Assembly: GCA_903834925.1 (NCBI GenBank)
Contig: CAILLA010000093.1
Span: 1-61,366 of the forward strand
DNA length: 61,366 bases
Source: an uncultured Schlesneria sp.
GTDB taxonomy: Bacteria; Planctomycetota; Planctomycetia; Planctomycetales; Planctomycetaceae
Direction of reading: 5' to 3'
How positions within the stretch are numbered: the first letter of the stretch is position 1; every line of letters starts with the position of its first letter. Under the pieces are notes generated by a model that was not told the DNA's origin, did no database searches, and was given only the letters and a program-made list of their open reading frames with translations. The translations under genes and the position numbers were made by a program. This document shows, one piece after another, positions 28,773-38,073 of the stretch.

Positions 28773-29669
28773 TTAGACATTTCGATTGCGGAGTTGATCT
28801 CGAAGTTTTTCCAACAACGTCTTCAACTGCTCTTCGCTGCATTCCGATAATTCCTCACGAGTTGATTCCGTCGCTCCAACCAACCCCTGTAACGTCTTGA
28901 TCCGCCCAAAAAGCTCCCCGATCCCGATTCCTTCTTCGCGGCCTTCTTCGCGGGCATTCTCGCTCGCCCTGGCACGGGCTGCTTCGTCACGTTGAAATTT
29001 CAGGCGAGCTTCGTAAAGCCGCTTCTGGTCTGGTGTCTTTGCCACCACGTCCAGAACGCTGGCCGCCTCGCTGAAGACTTCATCCGGTAACAATCGTTTA
29101 ATCTCGTCCATCGTCAACGACTCCGCTCGTAACAGAAAATACGACCATTGCTCTAAATGGGTCGCATCCCGCAAATTCTCTTCTTTCACCTGCAGGTTTG
29201 ACAACTGCAAAACATGAACTTGCAGATCCTCCGTCAAAATCACCCCGGTTTCCGATCGGAGTGCGAAATGCAAATGCAATTCCGGTACTTTGCGAAACAT
29301 CGGGTCAGTCAACACGCAAATACTGATTACGGGCCGCAGCGACACGTAATCTTGCCCCTTGCCTAACTGTTTCACGTACTGGTTCGCCGTGTAATACGCC
29401 AGTCGCTGCCCCATCCCGGCGGGGACTGAGGTTTGCATCTCAATGATAAACGTCCGACCGTGTTCATCTGTCGCAAGTATGTCCAGGATTGAAAGTTTAT
29501 CATCCTCTTCTTCCTGCTCCTGGATCGGATTCAGGAAGACGATCTTGTTGACCTTCAGCAGATGCTGAAGAATAGCGTTCAAGAAATGAATGGCGATCCG
29601 GCTATGTTTGGGGTTTCCAAACAATAGTTTGAATACAAAATCGACAGTCGGACATATCCCGATCGGCAT
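28773..29669 (-). CDS. Rpn/PDDEXK_2-type nuclease, transposase-related
   Basis: 298 aa from ATG 29669 (MPIGICPTVDFVFKLLFG); the longer in-frame start at 29741 looks spurious. The family is the Rpn / PD-(D/E)XK 'transposase' group (PDDEXK_2): DFVFKLLFGNPKHSRI at the start, the nuclease core DILATDEHGRTFIIEMQ (D, then E-x-Q) and FRKVPELHLHF. Rpn proteins cut DNA and promote RecA-independent recombination; they do not move as normal insertion sequences. The C-terminal third is helical and charged (EEGREEGIGIGELFGR), as usual. No inverted terminal repeats were found around it. Confidence 0.85.
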   Translation of the reverse strand: MPIGICPTVDFVFKLLFGNPKHSRIAIHFLNAILQHLLKVNKIVFLNPIQEQEEEDDKLSILDILATDEHGRTFIIEMQTSVPAGMGQRLAYYTANQYVKQLGKGQDYVSLRPVISICVLTDPMFRKVPELHLHFALRSETGVILTEDLQVHVLQLSNLQVKEENLRDATHLEQWSYFLLRAESLTMDEIKRLLPDEVFSEAASVLDVVAKTPDQKRLYEARLKFQRDEAARARASENAREEGREEGIGIGELFGRIKTLQGLVGATESTREELSECSEEQLKTLLEKLRDQLRNRNV

Positions 29670-29737
29670 CGACCTGACTCTCAAAACCTGACTCGCCCAC
29701 GAATTGCATGACGGTCGCCATCCGCGTGATGATCTCA

Positions 29738-29995
29738 TCACAACCTCGTGAGAATGTCCAGCAAGATCGATGCAGTCATGATTGAAATCGACTTTCGTAC
29801 ACCAGTCAAGCTTTTACGAAAGTGCAATGTCCCCAAGTTTGTCAATTGTGTGCAGAGAATGACGCAGTTGTCGGTCACTTCTTCGTCTACCCACTCCGGG
29901 TCGCCGCCGAAAAGGCGGAAGTACCTGTCGCGACTGTAAATGTTGTTCATAATTGCGTACCATCCGCCTGGATTTGTCTGCCCGGTGTCCCCCAT
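29738..29995 (-). CDS. Small hypothetical protein or gene fragment
   Basis: 85 aa. MGDTGQTNPGGWYAIMNNIY and RLFGGDPEWVDEEVTDN read like real protein, while the last 25 residues do not. I recognise no family. It lies 69 bp upstream of the Rpn-type gene on the same strand. It may be the rest of a gene cut by an insertion, or chance. Read with caution. Confidence 0.3.
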   Translation of the reverse strand: MGDTGQTNPGGWYAIMNNIYSRDRYFRLFGGDPEWVDEEVTDNCVILCTQLTNLGTLHFRKSLTGVRKSISIMTASILLDILTRL

Positions 29996-30292
29996 CTCGG
30001 TCGCTAGTCATACGGACTGGGTTGGCGTCTTATACGCACAATGGTTAACCGCATTTTCTTGTCTCGTGGTGAGTCACGTATATCGGCGCCTTTCGATTTT
30101 TTTATGAAATCTGAATGCGATTTGCCGAACGAAAAGTCCGAGGGCTTACGCACCTCGGCTCGCCTGGGCACCGCGCGAACGATGATCAAATTCTGAACCC
30201 GTCGTCCGACGCGCGTGAACCGGATGTGCCGGATTGAGTCGAGAGCGCAGCAACGAAGGCCGCTTGAGTTTCGGGTGAAAGCAAGTCTGCGG
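29996..30292. other. 297-bp region without a supported gene
   Basis: Short open frames on both strands show no domain. No strong repeat or hairpin noticed. It carries the end of the enolase-superfamily gene's transcript. Confidence 0.4.
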
Positions 30293-31648
30293 TTAGATCC
30301 CCAGTCCGATCCCGTTCAGTACGCCGGTCCCTACCGTCCCGTCGGTGATTTCAAACATCGAGGGAAAACGTTTTACCCACGGTTTGTTTCCGGCTGGACA
30401 GAACTGCCGAGCGTTTCCTTCGATCGCCGCGACACCGGGAAGGTGCGCGGCGATGCTGGCGGAATGAAGGAACGAATAACCAGGGCACGTCAAATCCTGT
30501 ACGCAAAGAAACATCCCATACTTCTGTGCGGCGGCACCCAACAGCAGCGTGTCGGTTTGCCCTTTGCATGCCTTCAAAGCGGCTCCCGTGTAGCCTTGTT
30601 CCCTGGCCAGAAGCAATGTGTCGAAGTCAACGAGCGATTCGTCGATCACGATTGGCTTGATTCTCGCGGCATCGTGCATCTTATTTTCTGGATGTGCTCG
30701 TAAGTCGCGATGAGTCGGTTGCTCGACATATTGAATCCGGTCGAATGCCGCTGCGGATTCAGACTTTATTTTGTTGAGGAAATCGACGACATAGGCTGCG
30801 TTGGGACATTTCTCGTTGAAGTCGACAGAGTAGTGCCACTGAGTGCAACCACGCTTTGACTGAGCGACTTCGGCGACACTGTTTACGGCGAGGGTTCTGG
30901 CGACATCCCAGTCAAAATTGTCGCCAGCCAGCTTAATCTTCAAATGTGTCAGACCGTTGAACGCAATCCATTGTGGCAACGTTTCGGGAAGTCCGTCGCC
31001 GATTTTCTTGGTGATATCTGCTTCTGTCAGAGGATCGAGCGCCCCGACAAGGTGATACAGCGGCATCCGTTCCTTCGGCTGACGGAGCGTGTATTTGTCG
31101 AGATAATCTCCCTTGAATTCCACGTCGAGGTATTCCGACAGGTCGTAATTCATGAACTTTGACGTCAGCGTGTCAAAACTGTTCAGGTTATGGATTCGAC
31201 CATAAGCATCATGCAGAGCTGCATCGAACGGACTGGCCGCGACGAGCTGGGCTAACTCGGGCATTGCTTCCGGCAGCTTTAACTGTGTCGCCAGATGCTT
31301 TGACAGATGGTGATACTCGGCTGACAAGTGATAGACCAGGTCGATGGGATGCCCATACTCCGTACATTCGCCGGCAAGATCAACGACTTCTTCTGCGAAG
31401 CGTCGCATCATCCCTTCGCTTTGTTCCGGCGTCACTTTGTCAGAAGGCCACGACCAGATATTTCCCAGTGGCATGCTTCCGAAGCCGCTCGCATGACGCT
31501 TTCCGTCGCGTGATTCGACTTCCACGTCAACGTTGATCAAAAGCGAACTTTGGATCACACGACCGCCGAATTTCAGCGGAGCCCGAAATGGAAGGGACTC
31601 TACGGCGCACGCGGCACTCTTGATTCGGATGTCCGTCGCTTTCGACAT
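30293..31648 (-). CDS. Enolase-superfamily enzyme (MLE-like)
   Basis: 451 aa. N-terminal capping domain (RAPLKFGGRVIQSSLLINVD) and a C-terminal barrel. Barrel residues are visible in order: the K-x-K motif in LTHLKIKLAGDN, Asp in HYSVDFNEKC, Glu in IQYVEQPTH, Asp-Glu in PIVIDESLVDFD, and Lys in AALKACKGQTD. The K-x-K and final Lys place it in the muconate-cycloisomerase-like group (including dipeptide epimerases) rather than mandelate racemase. It should abstract a proton alpha to a carboxylate using Mg; the substrate is unknown. It stands alone; an antisense frame of 162 codons over it is a shadow. Confidence 0.82.
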   Translation of the reverse strand: MSKATDIRIKSAACAVESLPFRAPLKFGGRVIQSSLLINVDVEVESRDGKRHASGFGSMPLGNIWSWPSDKVTPEQSEGMMRRFAEEVVDLAGECTEYGHPIDLVYHLSAEYHHLSKHLATQLKLPEAMPELAQLVAASPFDAALHDAYGRIHNLNSFDTLTSKFMNYDLSEYLDVEFKGDYLDKYTLRQPKERMPLYHLVGALDPLTEADITKKIGDGLPETLPQWIAFNGLTHLKIKLAGDNFDWDVARTLAVNSVAEVAQSKRGCTQWHYSVDFNEKCPNAAYVVDFLNKIKSESAAAFDRIQYVEQPTHRDLRAHPENKMHDAARIKPIVIDESLVDFDTLLLAREQGYTGAALKACKGQTDTLLLGAAAQKYGMFLCVQDLTCPGYSFLHSASIAAHLPGVAAIEGNARQFCPAGNKPWVKRFPSMFEITDGTVGTGVLNGIGLGI

Positions 31649-32081
31649 AACCTCGAAACTTTGTTGATAGAGGGCAGAATAGATTGTCGTTTACACTTGT
31701 CAGTCACTACGCGATCTTATCGGGACTGACCGAGCCATTCAAGAAACGAATCGTGAATCGTTTACATCAATATCACCTGGCACAAAACTGGTCGATTTGA
31801 GGCGAATCTTGAGAAAAATGGGATGTGTGGTTGAAAACACTCGAAATTCGCGTGTATCGTGACAATTACAAAGCTGGCGAAAGCTGCGTCAAGTTTTCGG
31901 CCTGTCAAAATGGGCATACAGCCGGTAAATTCCTCCATCCTTCTCAAGGTTTTGTGGTCTTCTGCCGCCTGAAACCCTGTCGTCAAAACACTCTACGTTG
32001 ACACGATTTCATGAGAAAACTACAGTCCCCTACGCCTTGGCACCCACGCTTGGGCGAGCGGAATTACCCAATGGACTGGGA
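31649..32081. other. 433-bp divergent intergenic region
   Basis: Lies between two divergent genes and must carry both promoters. I see no repeats of note, no clear operator and no credible small gene. Confidence 0.5.
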
Positions 32082-32933
32082 ATGAATCGCAGCATGACGC
32101 ACGCGCTGGCTACTCAAGAAGCTCGCCTTGCTCAGGTTAATTCCTGGCGAGTTGTGTGGGGGGCGTGGTTGATCGTCTGTGGGTTGGGTTGTTCTGGGTG
32201 TTACCAGTCAACTGTAGTGCCACCGACAACTTCGATTGCGCCTCCAATTCGACCCGCCCCTGTAATTCCCTTACCGACAGAGCCTTACAGCCCTCCGATA
32301 ATGCAGCCGATTGAACCGATCACAAAAACAAACCCATGGAAACCCGATTCCGAATCGAGAGAGTGGAACTACATCGTCCTGCACCATACCGCAGCCGACA
32401 GCGGCAGCGTCGACAGTATTCATGAAGAACATTTAAAACGCAAAGATAAGAATGGGAAGAACTGGTTGGGAATCGGATATCATTTCGTCATCGGCAACGG
32501 CAACGGAATGGGAGACGGCGAGATTGAACCGACATTTCGCTGGAGACAGCAGATGCAAGGGGCTCATGCCGGGGTCGCAGACTTTAATCAGCATGGAATT
32601 GGAATTGTCTTAGTCGGAAACTTTGAAAAAACGCCGCCAACCGCCGCTCAATTGACATCGATCAAACGCCTGGTTGGTACTCTGAAAAGAGAATATAGCA
32701 TTGTGGAAAGCAAGATCATGGGGCATGGCGACGTGAAGGCGACTGAATGCCCAGGAAAACTTTTTCCCATGAGCGAAGTTCGAGAAAGTATCGCGTTTTT
32801 GGATGAACACGCGGCTGTGGATGCTGCGAATGCCTCGTCATGGAAAAACCCGAACGAACGTCGAGAATTCGTTCTCAACACCGAACGTACGAGCGTTTCA
32901 TTGAACAACCCATCAGGAGATTCTCGGAAATGA
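32082..32933 (+). CDS. Exported N-acetylmuramoyl-L-alanine amidase / PGRP-type
   Basis: 283 aa from ATG 32082 (MNRSMTHALATQE); 32094 is also possible, and 31998 is unlikely as it lacks a site and would bury the signal. A hydrophobic segment ending in GLGCSGC suggests lipoprotein or signal-peptide export, followed by a Pro-rich linker. The amidase_2 domain (about 95-240) has the zinc ligands: His in IVLHHTAADSG, His in MGHGDV and Cys in ATECPGKLF. It would cleave the amide between muramic acid and the stem peptide. The stop codon overlaps the start of the next gene (ATGA). Confidence 0.83.
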   Translation: MNRSMTHALATQEARLAQVNSWRVVWGAWLIVCGLGCSGCYQSTVVPPTTSIAPPIRPAPVIPLPTEPYSPPIMQPIEPITKTNPWKPDSESREWNYIVLHHTAADSGSVDSIHEEHLKRKDKNGKNWLGIGYHFVIGNGNGMGDGEIEPTFRWRQQMQGAHAGVADFNQHGIGIVLVGNFEKTPPTAAQLTSIKRLVGTLKREYSIVESKIMGHGDVKATECPGKLFPMSEVRESIAFLDEHAAVDAANASSWKNPNERREFVLNTERTSVSLNNPSGDSRK

Positions 32934-33787
32934 TCGAAGACTCCTTTTTTAGCTTCGATTCGCAGCCCGGTGGCTCCGAACGCTTCGAATCCACCCCTTG
33001 GGGCAGACGGTTCCAGGATTTGACACATCCTGCCGAAGAGTCGGTAATCGAGGGAACTTTCAACGAAGACGAGTTACCGACCCACGGCGAAATCATCGAA
33101 CTGATCGAAACTCTTCACGCAGGAGAATCGAGTCCCTTTCTGCATCGCCCGACAACTGACCGACCGCATTCGATTCATTTGCCAGAACATTACGAAGCTG
33201 GGTACGCTTATCCACTTGTCGTCTGGTTCCACGGGGATGGCTTCGACGAAACCGAAGTTTCGACGGTGATGCCGAACATCAGCGAGCGAAACTTTATTGG
33301 ACTGGCCCTCAGGGGAAATCTTGCTTGCGGCGAGGGGTTCAGCTGGTCGACATCCGGGGAGGAGCTCCAAAAACTGCTCGGCGATGTAGAATCGCTCGTT
33401 CTTGACATGCGCCGTCAATATCACATCCACAGTGAACGAATTTATCTCGCAGGATTTGGCAGCGGTGCGTCGGCGGCCATCGAATTGATTTTGCAAAAGC
33501 CAGAGTGGTTTGGTGGTGCAGCTTGTTTCTGCGGCTCGTTTCCGGAATTAAAGATTCCGCATCCACGTTTTCGTGAACTTCGAAACAAGCGAGTGTTGCT
33601 GGCGACTTCAACGAACTCAAGAACGTGCAAAGTCGGTGACGTCGTTGCGGCCGGCCGGCTGCTGTATTCGTCGGGAATGCAGATCGGTACCCGCGTCTAC
33701 AACGAAGCGGGAACCTCTCCATCCAGCAAGATGCTCAGCGACATCAATCATTGGCTGATGGACGACGTCTGCTCGGCCGTATCGTAA
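32930..33787 (+). CDS. Alpha/beta-hydrolase (phospholipase/carboxylesterase-like)
   Basis: 285 aa from ATG 32930, which overlaps the amidase stop as ATGA; an upstream in-frame ATG at 32840 lies inside the amidase gene. The family signs are PLVVWFHGDGFDETEV (oxyanion strand) and LAGFGSGASAAIEL with the nucleophile Ser in G-x-S-G. The final His should lie in SDINHWL. It resembles predicted esterases of the phospholipase/carboxylesterase type. There is no signal peptide. Coupled translation with the cell-wall amidase suggests a linked role, perhaps removing ester groups, but this is inference. Confidence 0.78.
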   Translation: MIEDSFFSFDSQPGGSERFESTPWGRRFQDLTHPAEESVIEGTFNEDELPTHGEIIELIETLHAGESSPFLHRPTTDRPHSIHLPEHYEAGYAYPLVVWFHGDGFDETEVSTVMPNISERNFIGLALRGNLACGEGFSWSTSGEELQKLLGDVESLVLDMRRQYHIHSERIYLAGFGSGASAAIELILQKPEWFGGAACFCGSFPELKIPHPRFRELRNKRVLLATSTNSRTCKVGDVVAAGRLLYSSGMQIGTRVYNEAGTSPSSKMLSDINHWLMDDVCSAVS

Positions 33788-33865
33788 GCCGGATGTGGCA
33801 ACGACCGAAGGAATCTAACAGCCTGCCACTGGTAGCCGTTTTGATCCGCCTGTCATTATCAGGTT

Positions 33866-33923
33866 TCGTCCTTTGTTTGCCACTGGCGTGCGGGTTCGCA
33901 CGCCAGTGACACACAAAGGACGA
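33866..33923. repeat. 58-bp nested perfect palindrome
   Basis: An inner hairpin of CACTGGCGTGCG, GGTT, CGCACGCCAGTG (33881-33908) is enclosed by TCGTCCTTTGT (33866-33876) and ACAAAGGACGA (33913-33923), with TTGC/ACAC as an internal mismatch loop. All 23 pairs of the two stems match. It lies after the esterase gene and before aroK. No long T-run follows, so it may be a dispersed palindromic repeat that also ends transcription. Confidence 0.85.
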
Positions 33924-34079
33924 ATTTCACAATTCCTGATAGAAATCGCATCCTCGCGCTTCCCCCCACCAGCCCGATGCGCTCTAATCTTTTCATCGCA
34001 CAGGCTTCTCTGTAACGAGCCTGCTCCCACACACATCGGTTTGCGATGCCACCCCCTTTTTAATTGACATCTCGCTGAA

Positions 34080-34619
34080 ATGCTTATCACACTGATTGGC
34101 TACCGTGGTACCGGAAAAAGCACAATTGCTCCTCGATTAGCATCCAGGCTGAATTTCGACTGGGTCGACGCGGATGTCGAGCTTGAAAACTATACTGGCC
34201 GGTCGATTCGGGAAATCTTCGCCACCGACGGTGAACCCGAATTTCGTCGACTTGAGCGAGAAGTATTGACGCAACTGCTGAAGCGGGATCGACTTGTCCT
34301 GGCGGCAGGTGGTGGTGCGATCTTGAATGATTTGACCCGGAAAGATTTTCGCGATGCGGGTCCCGTCGTTTGGCTTCAGGCCAGCGTAGAAACGATTGCC
34401 AGACGGATTCTCCGAGACGGGATAACATCGAGCCACCGCCCGAACCTGACTGCCACGGGAGGAATCGACGAGATTCGAGCACTTGTGTCGAAACGAGAGC
34501 CACTTTATCAAGAATGCGCGACGATTACGGTTTTATCGGAAGGGACTTCAATTGAAGCTCTTGTTCAACGAATCCTCTTGCAGCTTCCTGCTGAATATCG
34601 AAAGGAGCTTTGCCCATGA
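34080..34619 (+). CDS. aroK: Shikimate kinase
   Basis: 179 aa. ATP + shikimate gives shikimate 3-phosphate in the chorismate route, in the cytoplasm. The P-loop GYRGTGKST (7-15), the shikimate-binding DADVELEN and EPEFRRLEREVL, the GGGAIL loop and the lid Arg segment (SSHRPNL) are all in place. Size is normal. The stop overlaps the ATG of the prepilin peptidase gene, so the two are cotranscribed although unrelated in pathway. Confidence 0.93.
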   Translation: MLITLIGYRGTGKSTIAPRLASRLNFDWVDADVELENYTGRSIREIFATDGEPEFRRLEREVLTQLLKRDRLVLAAGGGAILNDLTRKDFRDAGPVVWLQASVETIARRILRDGITSSHRPNLTATGGIDEIRALVSKREPLYQECATITVLSEGTSIEALVQRILLQLPAEYRKELCP

Positions 34620-35896
34620 TTCCCTACGATATTCCGCTTCCCGTCGTTCTGACATGGCTGTTTGTTTTTGGGGCTGTTGTCGGTAGCTTTCTCAATGTCT
34701 GCATCTACCGGATTCCCCAGCACGAGCGTTTGTGGGATCAATTACGCGGGTTGAATTACCCTCCCTCATCGTGTCCGTATTGTAAAAAGCGGATTTGGGC
34801 GATCGACAACATTCCCATCATCGGATGGCTGATTCTGGCGGGCCGCTGCCGATTCTGCCGTCATTCGATTTCGGTTCGATACGCGTTGATTGAGCTTTTT
34901 AATGGCCTGCTGTGGGTTCTGCTTTATATCGCGATCGTCCCGGTTGAGCGTTTTGCAAAGGTGGAATCGAGCGCCTTGTACTCGCCGATGGGAGCACTGG
35001 GACAACAGGGGTTGAGTTTCCAGTCGCATGTCTGGCTGGTGAATGCGGAATACGTTTATTTCTTGATCCTGGCGGAAGCACTGCTCGTCGCGACATTCAT
35101 TGATATTGACCTGATGATTATTCCTGACGGCGTCACCGTTCCTGGGATGATCCTGGGGTGCCTCGGTGCCTTCATTCTGGGAGCGCCGACGTTATGGCCA
35201 GCCTGGTTCTTTTCGGCGCAAGAGTTGAACGTACTGCCGGATGTTCTACCCCGCTGGCTTGTTTGGATCACGGCACTTCCTGCACAAATCCCTTGGCTGA
35301 CGGCACATCCTCATTGGCACGGCCTGATCTCAAGTCTGCTTGGACTCGTTATTGGCGGTGGTGCAGTCTGGTTCGTTCGCATCGCGGGACATTGGGCATT
35401 TCAGCGAGAAGCGATGGGGTTTGGTGACGTTGTCCTCATGGCGATGATCGGCAGCTTTCTCGGTTGGCAAGCCTCGCTGATTGTGTTTTTCGTAGTGGCT
35501 CCGGCCTGTGCCCTGGTCGCGACCGCCATTACTTTCACATTTCGTTCGACGCGGGAAATTCCTTACGGTCCCTACCTGAGTATCGGTGCCCTTTTTGTCG
35601 TCGTCTTCTGGAACAGTTTTTTTCCGAGATCGAGATTTGAAGCCGTTTTCAGCCAGGGGCTGCTGCTACCCATTGAGCTCTTGTTGATGGGGATGCTTTT
35701 CGTTCCTGCTTTAGTGCTGATGCGATTTGTCAAACAGCGACTCGGTTTTCAGGACGACCTTGAGGTGATTGAAGAATGGACGTCGGCGGATCAACTTTCA
35801 TTTTTTGACAGTAAAAAAGAACTAAGCACCCCGTGGCCTGGGATCTCTTCCGGCCAAGGAACTTCTCACACGAATCGCTGGCGTGGGACGAACTAA
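34616..35896 (+). CDS. Prepilin peptidase (type IV leader peptidase, PilD-like)
   Basis: 426 aa from ATG 34616, with AAAGGAG upstream and an ATGA overlap with aroK. The N-terminal methyltransferase-type domain has two zinc CxxC pairs (C53/C56 and C78/C81). The catalytic aspartates are in TFIDIDLMIIPD (D163/D165 region) and GFGD (D271). About eight membrane helices. It is longer than the usual 260-290 aa because of an insert near residues 110-145, another around 200-235 and a C-terminal tail of about 60 residues. It should cut and methylate the prepilin-like N-termini of pilins and, by inference, of the two DUF1559 proteins in this window. Confidence 0.9.
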   Translation: MIPYDIPLPVVLTWLFVFGAVVGSFLNVCIYRIPQHERLWDQLRGLNYPPSSCPYCKKRIWAIDNIPIIGWLILAGRCRFCRHSISVRYALIELFNGLLWVLLYIAIVPVERFAKVESSALYSPMGALGQQGLSFQSHVWLVNAEYVYFLILAEALLVATFIDIDLMIIPDGVTVPGMILGCLGAFILGAPTLWPAWFFSAQELNVLPDVLPRWLVWITALPAQIPWLTAHPHWHGLISSLLGLVIGGGAVWFVRIAGHWAFQREAMGFGDVVLMAMIGSFLGWQASLIVFFVVAPACALVATAITFTFRSTREIPYGPYLSIGALFVVVFWNSFFPRSRFEAVFSQGLLLPIELLLMGMLFVPALVLMRFVKQRLGFQDDLEVIEEWTSADQLSFFDSKKELSTPWPGISSGQGTSHTNRWRGTN

Positions 35897-35901
35897 ACCT
35901 G

Positions 35902-37098
35902 TCACGAACGAATTCTCCATCGAGCCTGTCGCAATTGTGCCAGTTCCGATCCTTTGAGAATTTCGTACCAGACGGTCACCAGAGTTCCATCTTCACACTC
36001 CGCTGTCGACGGATAGCCCATGTCCGAATTGATTCCATCGGAAGAGATCTTCAGCGGTTCGCTCCACGCTGATCCGTCGTCCTGGCTCATGCGGGCCTGA
36101 TTGCCGAGTGGTTGGCGACGATGACCGTAAGTCATCAGCAGGCGACCGTCCCTTAAGCGAAGCAGGTGTGATGGATAACCCCAGACGCCAATCGAATGTG
36201 GCACGGACCAGGTCTTTCCACCATCAATCGACTCTGATTGCAACGTTTCCAAATTGTTGTTTTGGTTGTGATTTCGCAGATGAACAATCAACTTTCCTGG
36301 CCGCGATTCAACGGCATGCAGTTCGTGGTAGTTTTTTGAATCGTCGCCAGGTCGCGTCGGCAATGTCCCGAGAAGTTTCCAGCTCAAGCCATCGTCGGTC
36401 GACGCCCAGGCTCCGACGATCCGATCCTCCGTCCACATTGTCACACCACAGTAAACCAGACGCCCGTCATGAGTCGCTGTGGGTCCGTGAGGGCTGTGGC
36501 AAGGGACTCGATATCGTGACGACCACGTGACGCCACCGTCCGTCGACCTCCACATCCAGGTCCCCAGTTCTCGTTGACGGTCTTCTGCATTAAGCCGGTA
36601 ATGAGCTGCACGCCATTCCGCGAGTTTAATGGCTTCCCATGCACCAGGCTGACCTACGGGGATTTTTTCCGCTGCCTCGAATTCTTTCACATAGTGCAGC
36701 GATGTGAAATTTGTCAGCAGAATCGAGCCTTGAGGGGTTTCCATGATTCCCGCATCGCGATCATCGATCGGACCATCGTAGATCACCTGCGGCCAACCCC
36801 ATGTCCGGCCATCGTCTTTCGAACGCATCAATTCCAACCGACCAAAGGGACAAACGTGTGATTCACGCCCACCGGAAAATGCGAGCAGCAGTTCCCCGTT
36901 TTTGCGTCGAGTCAATGTCGGCCACCCATGGAAAAGCGGTGGTTTCCAACTGATGACTCGAACGTCTTCAACGACGACCTGAGAAGGCTCAGCCGCATAT
37001 GCTCGAAGACCCGTCACGATACTTAATCCGATGAAACCGGCAGCGGATTTCAGGCATGCGCGGCGCGATAAAATCGGATCAAACAGGGATTGGTGCAT
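35902..37098 (-). CDS. Tat-exported sialidase/BNR-repeat protein
   Basis: 398 aa from ATG 37098 (MHQSLFDPILSRRACLKSAA); 37110 is the longer option. The SRRACLK motif and the following hydrophobic stretch are a Tat signal. Five Asp-box repeats are visible: SKDDGRTWG, STDGGVTWS, STDDGLSWK, SIDGGKTWS and SQDDGSAWS, marking a six-bladed sialidase-like propeller. An Arg-rich active site cannot be confirmed, so true sialidase activity is uncertain; related planctomycete proteins are only annotated as exo-alpha-sialidase. It converges on the prepilin peptidase gene with a 5-bp gap. Confidence 0.83.
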   Translation of the reverse strand: MHQSLFDPILSRRACLKSAAGFIGLSIVTGLRAYAAEPSQVVVEDVRVISWKPPLFHGWPTLTRRKNGELLLAFSGGRESHVCPFGRLELMRSKDDGRTWGWPQVIYDGPIDDRDAGIMETPQGSILLTNFTSLHYVKEFEAAEKIPVGQPGAWEAIKLAEWRAAHYRLNAEDRQRELGTWMWRSTDGGVTWSSRYRVPCHSPHGPTATHDGRLVYCGVTMWTEDRIVGAWASTDDGLSWKLLGTLPTRPGDDSKNYHELHAVESRPGKLIVHLRNHNQNNNLETLQSESIDGGKTWSVPHSIGVWGYPSHLLRLRDGRLLMTYGHRRQPLGNQARMSQDDGSAWSEPLKISSDGINSDMGYPSTAECEDGTLVTVWYEILKGSELAQLRQARWRIRS

Positions 37099-37140
37099 GA
37101 ATTCACCCAAAATGTCGACTCGAAACTTCGAATCGTGCGA

Positions 37141-38073
37141 TTAGAGCCACCATAGGCACACAATGGCCAACAAGATCCGATAGTAACCGAATGGGGTCAG
37201 CCCGTATTTGCCGAGTGCCGTGACCATAAATTTCACACTGATGACCGCCGCGATGAAGGCCGTCACCAAAGCCAGCATGGGCATCGTCACGCCATATTCG
37301 GCGATCATCTCTTTTCCGTGCTTCAATGCTTCGTAGACGGTGGCTGCCGATAAAGTGAGCAACCCCAACAGGAAGCTGAATTCAACGGCTGCCATCATGC
37401 GGACGTTGGCCCATCGACAAGCAAGAATCGTCGCAAGACTGCGACTGAATCCCGGCCATAGAGCGAAACATTGAATCACACCGACAAACAGTGCATCTTT
37501 CCACGACATTTGCGTGAGATCTTTCCCGGTCTCGTCGTCGGACTTTTTGCTCAGGAATGACTGCAACAAAATGATGACGCCACCCACAAAAAGCGCCACT
37601 GCAACCGGAAGCACATGAAGAAGGTGTTTCTTGAGCAAACTTTTGAAAAGCACCCCCATGATCGCCACTGGCAAGAAAGCGATAATGAGATTGACGAGCA
37701 GCCGGAAGCCCTCTTTGTCTCGGCCAAGCATTCCAGTAATCATTTGCTTGATCCGGCGAAAGTACAACAGGACGACGGCAAAAATGGCACCGATTTGAAT
37801 ACAGATTGCCAGTGAATCGGCCGCATCTTTTTGCGGCCCTTCGCCACTCATTCCCATCAGATGCTGCGCGATCACCAGGTGGCCCGTTGAGCTGACAGGA
37901 AGATATTCTGTTGCCCCTTCCACAACACCAAGGACGATTGCTTGAACCGGCGACAACTTAACTCCAGTCTCAGTTTGAGGCTCGTTCTTGGGGGTTGTTT
38001 CTCCCCATGCGCTTTCCATGGCGATCGAGCACGCCAGAAATGTGAAGATCAGGGCCTGGAGTCGAATGTTCAT
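37141..38073 (-). CDS. uppP: Undecaprenyl-diphosphatase (UppP/BacA)
   Basis: 310 aa from ATG 38073 (MNIRLQALIFTFLACSIAM); an ATG at 38103 adds ten residues. The family motif EGATEYLPVSSTGHLVIA, carrying the catalytic Glu and the SSTGH loop, and the second motif PGFSRSLATI are present. It removes one phosphate from undecaprenyl diphosphate to recycle the carrier lipid for cell-wall polymers. Unusually, about 40 residues with a signal-peptide-like start (through ESAWGETTPKNEPQTE) precede the normal first helix. The second motif also has PGFSRS where PGTSRSG is usual. Confidence 0.9.
   Translation of the reverse strand: MNIRLQALIFTFLACSIAMESAWGETTPKNEPQTETGVKLSPVQAIVLGVVEGATEYLPVSSTGHLVIAQHLMGMSGEGPQKDAADSLAICIQIGAIFAVVLLYFRRIKQMITGMLGRDKEGFRLLVNLIIAFLPVAIMGVLFKSLLKKHLLHVLPVAVALFVGGVIILLQSFLSKKSDDETGKDLTQMSWKDALFVGVIQCFALWPGFSRSLATILACRWANVRMMAAVEFSFLLGLLTLSAATVYEALKHGKEMIAEYGVTMPMLALVTAFIAAVISVKFMVTALGKYGLTPFGYYRILLAIVCLWWL

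Noticed and set aside
28773..29669. Intact insertion sequence around the Rpn-type gene
   Set aside because: No terminal inverted repeats or target duplication found; Rpn proteins are usually not carried by classic insertion sequences.
30215..30703. 162-codon frame antisense to the enolase-superfamily gene
   Set aside because: It lies fully inside a well-supported gene and has no recognisable motif.
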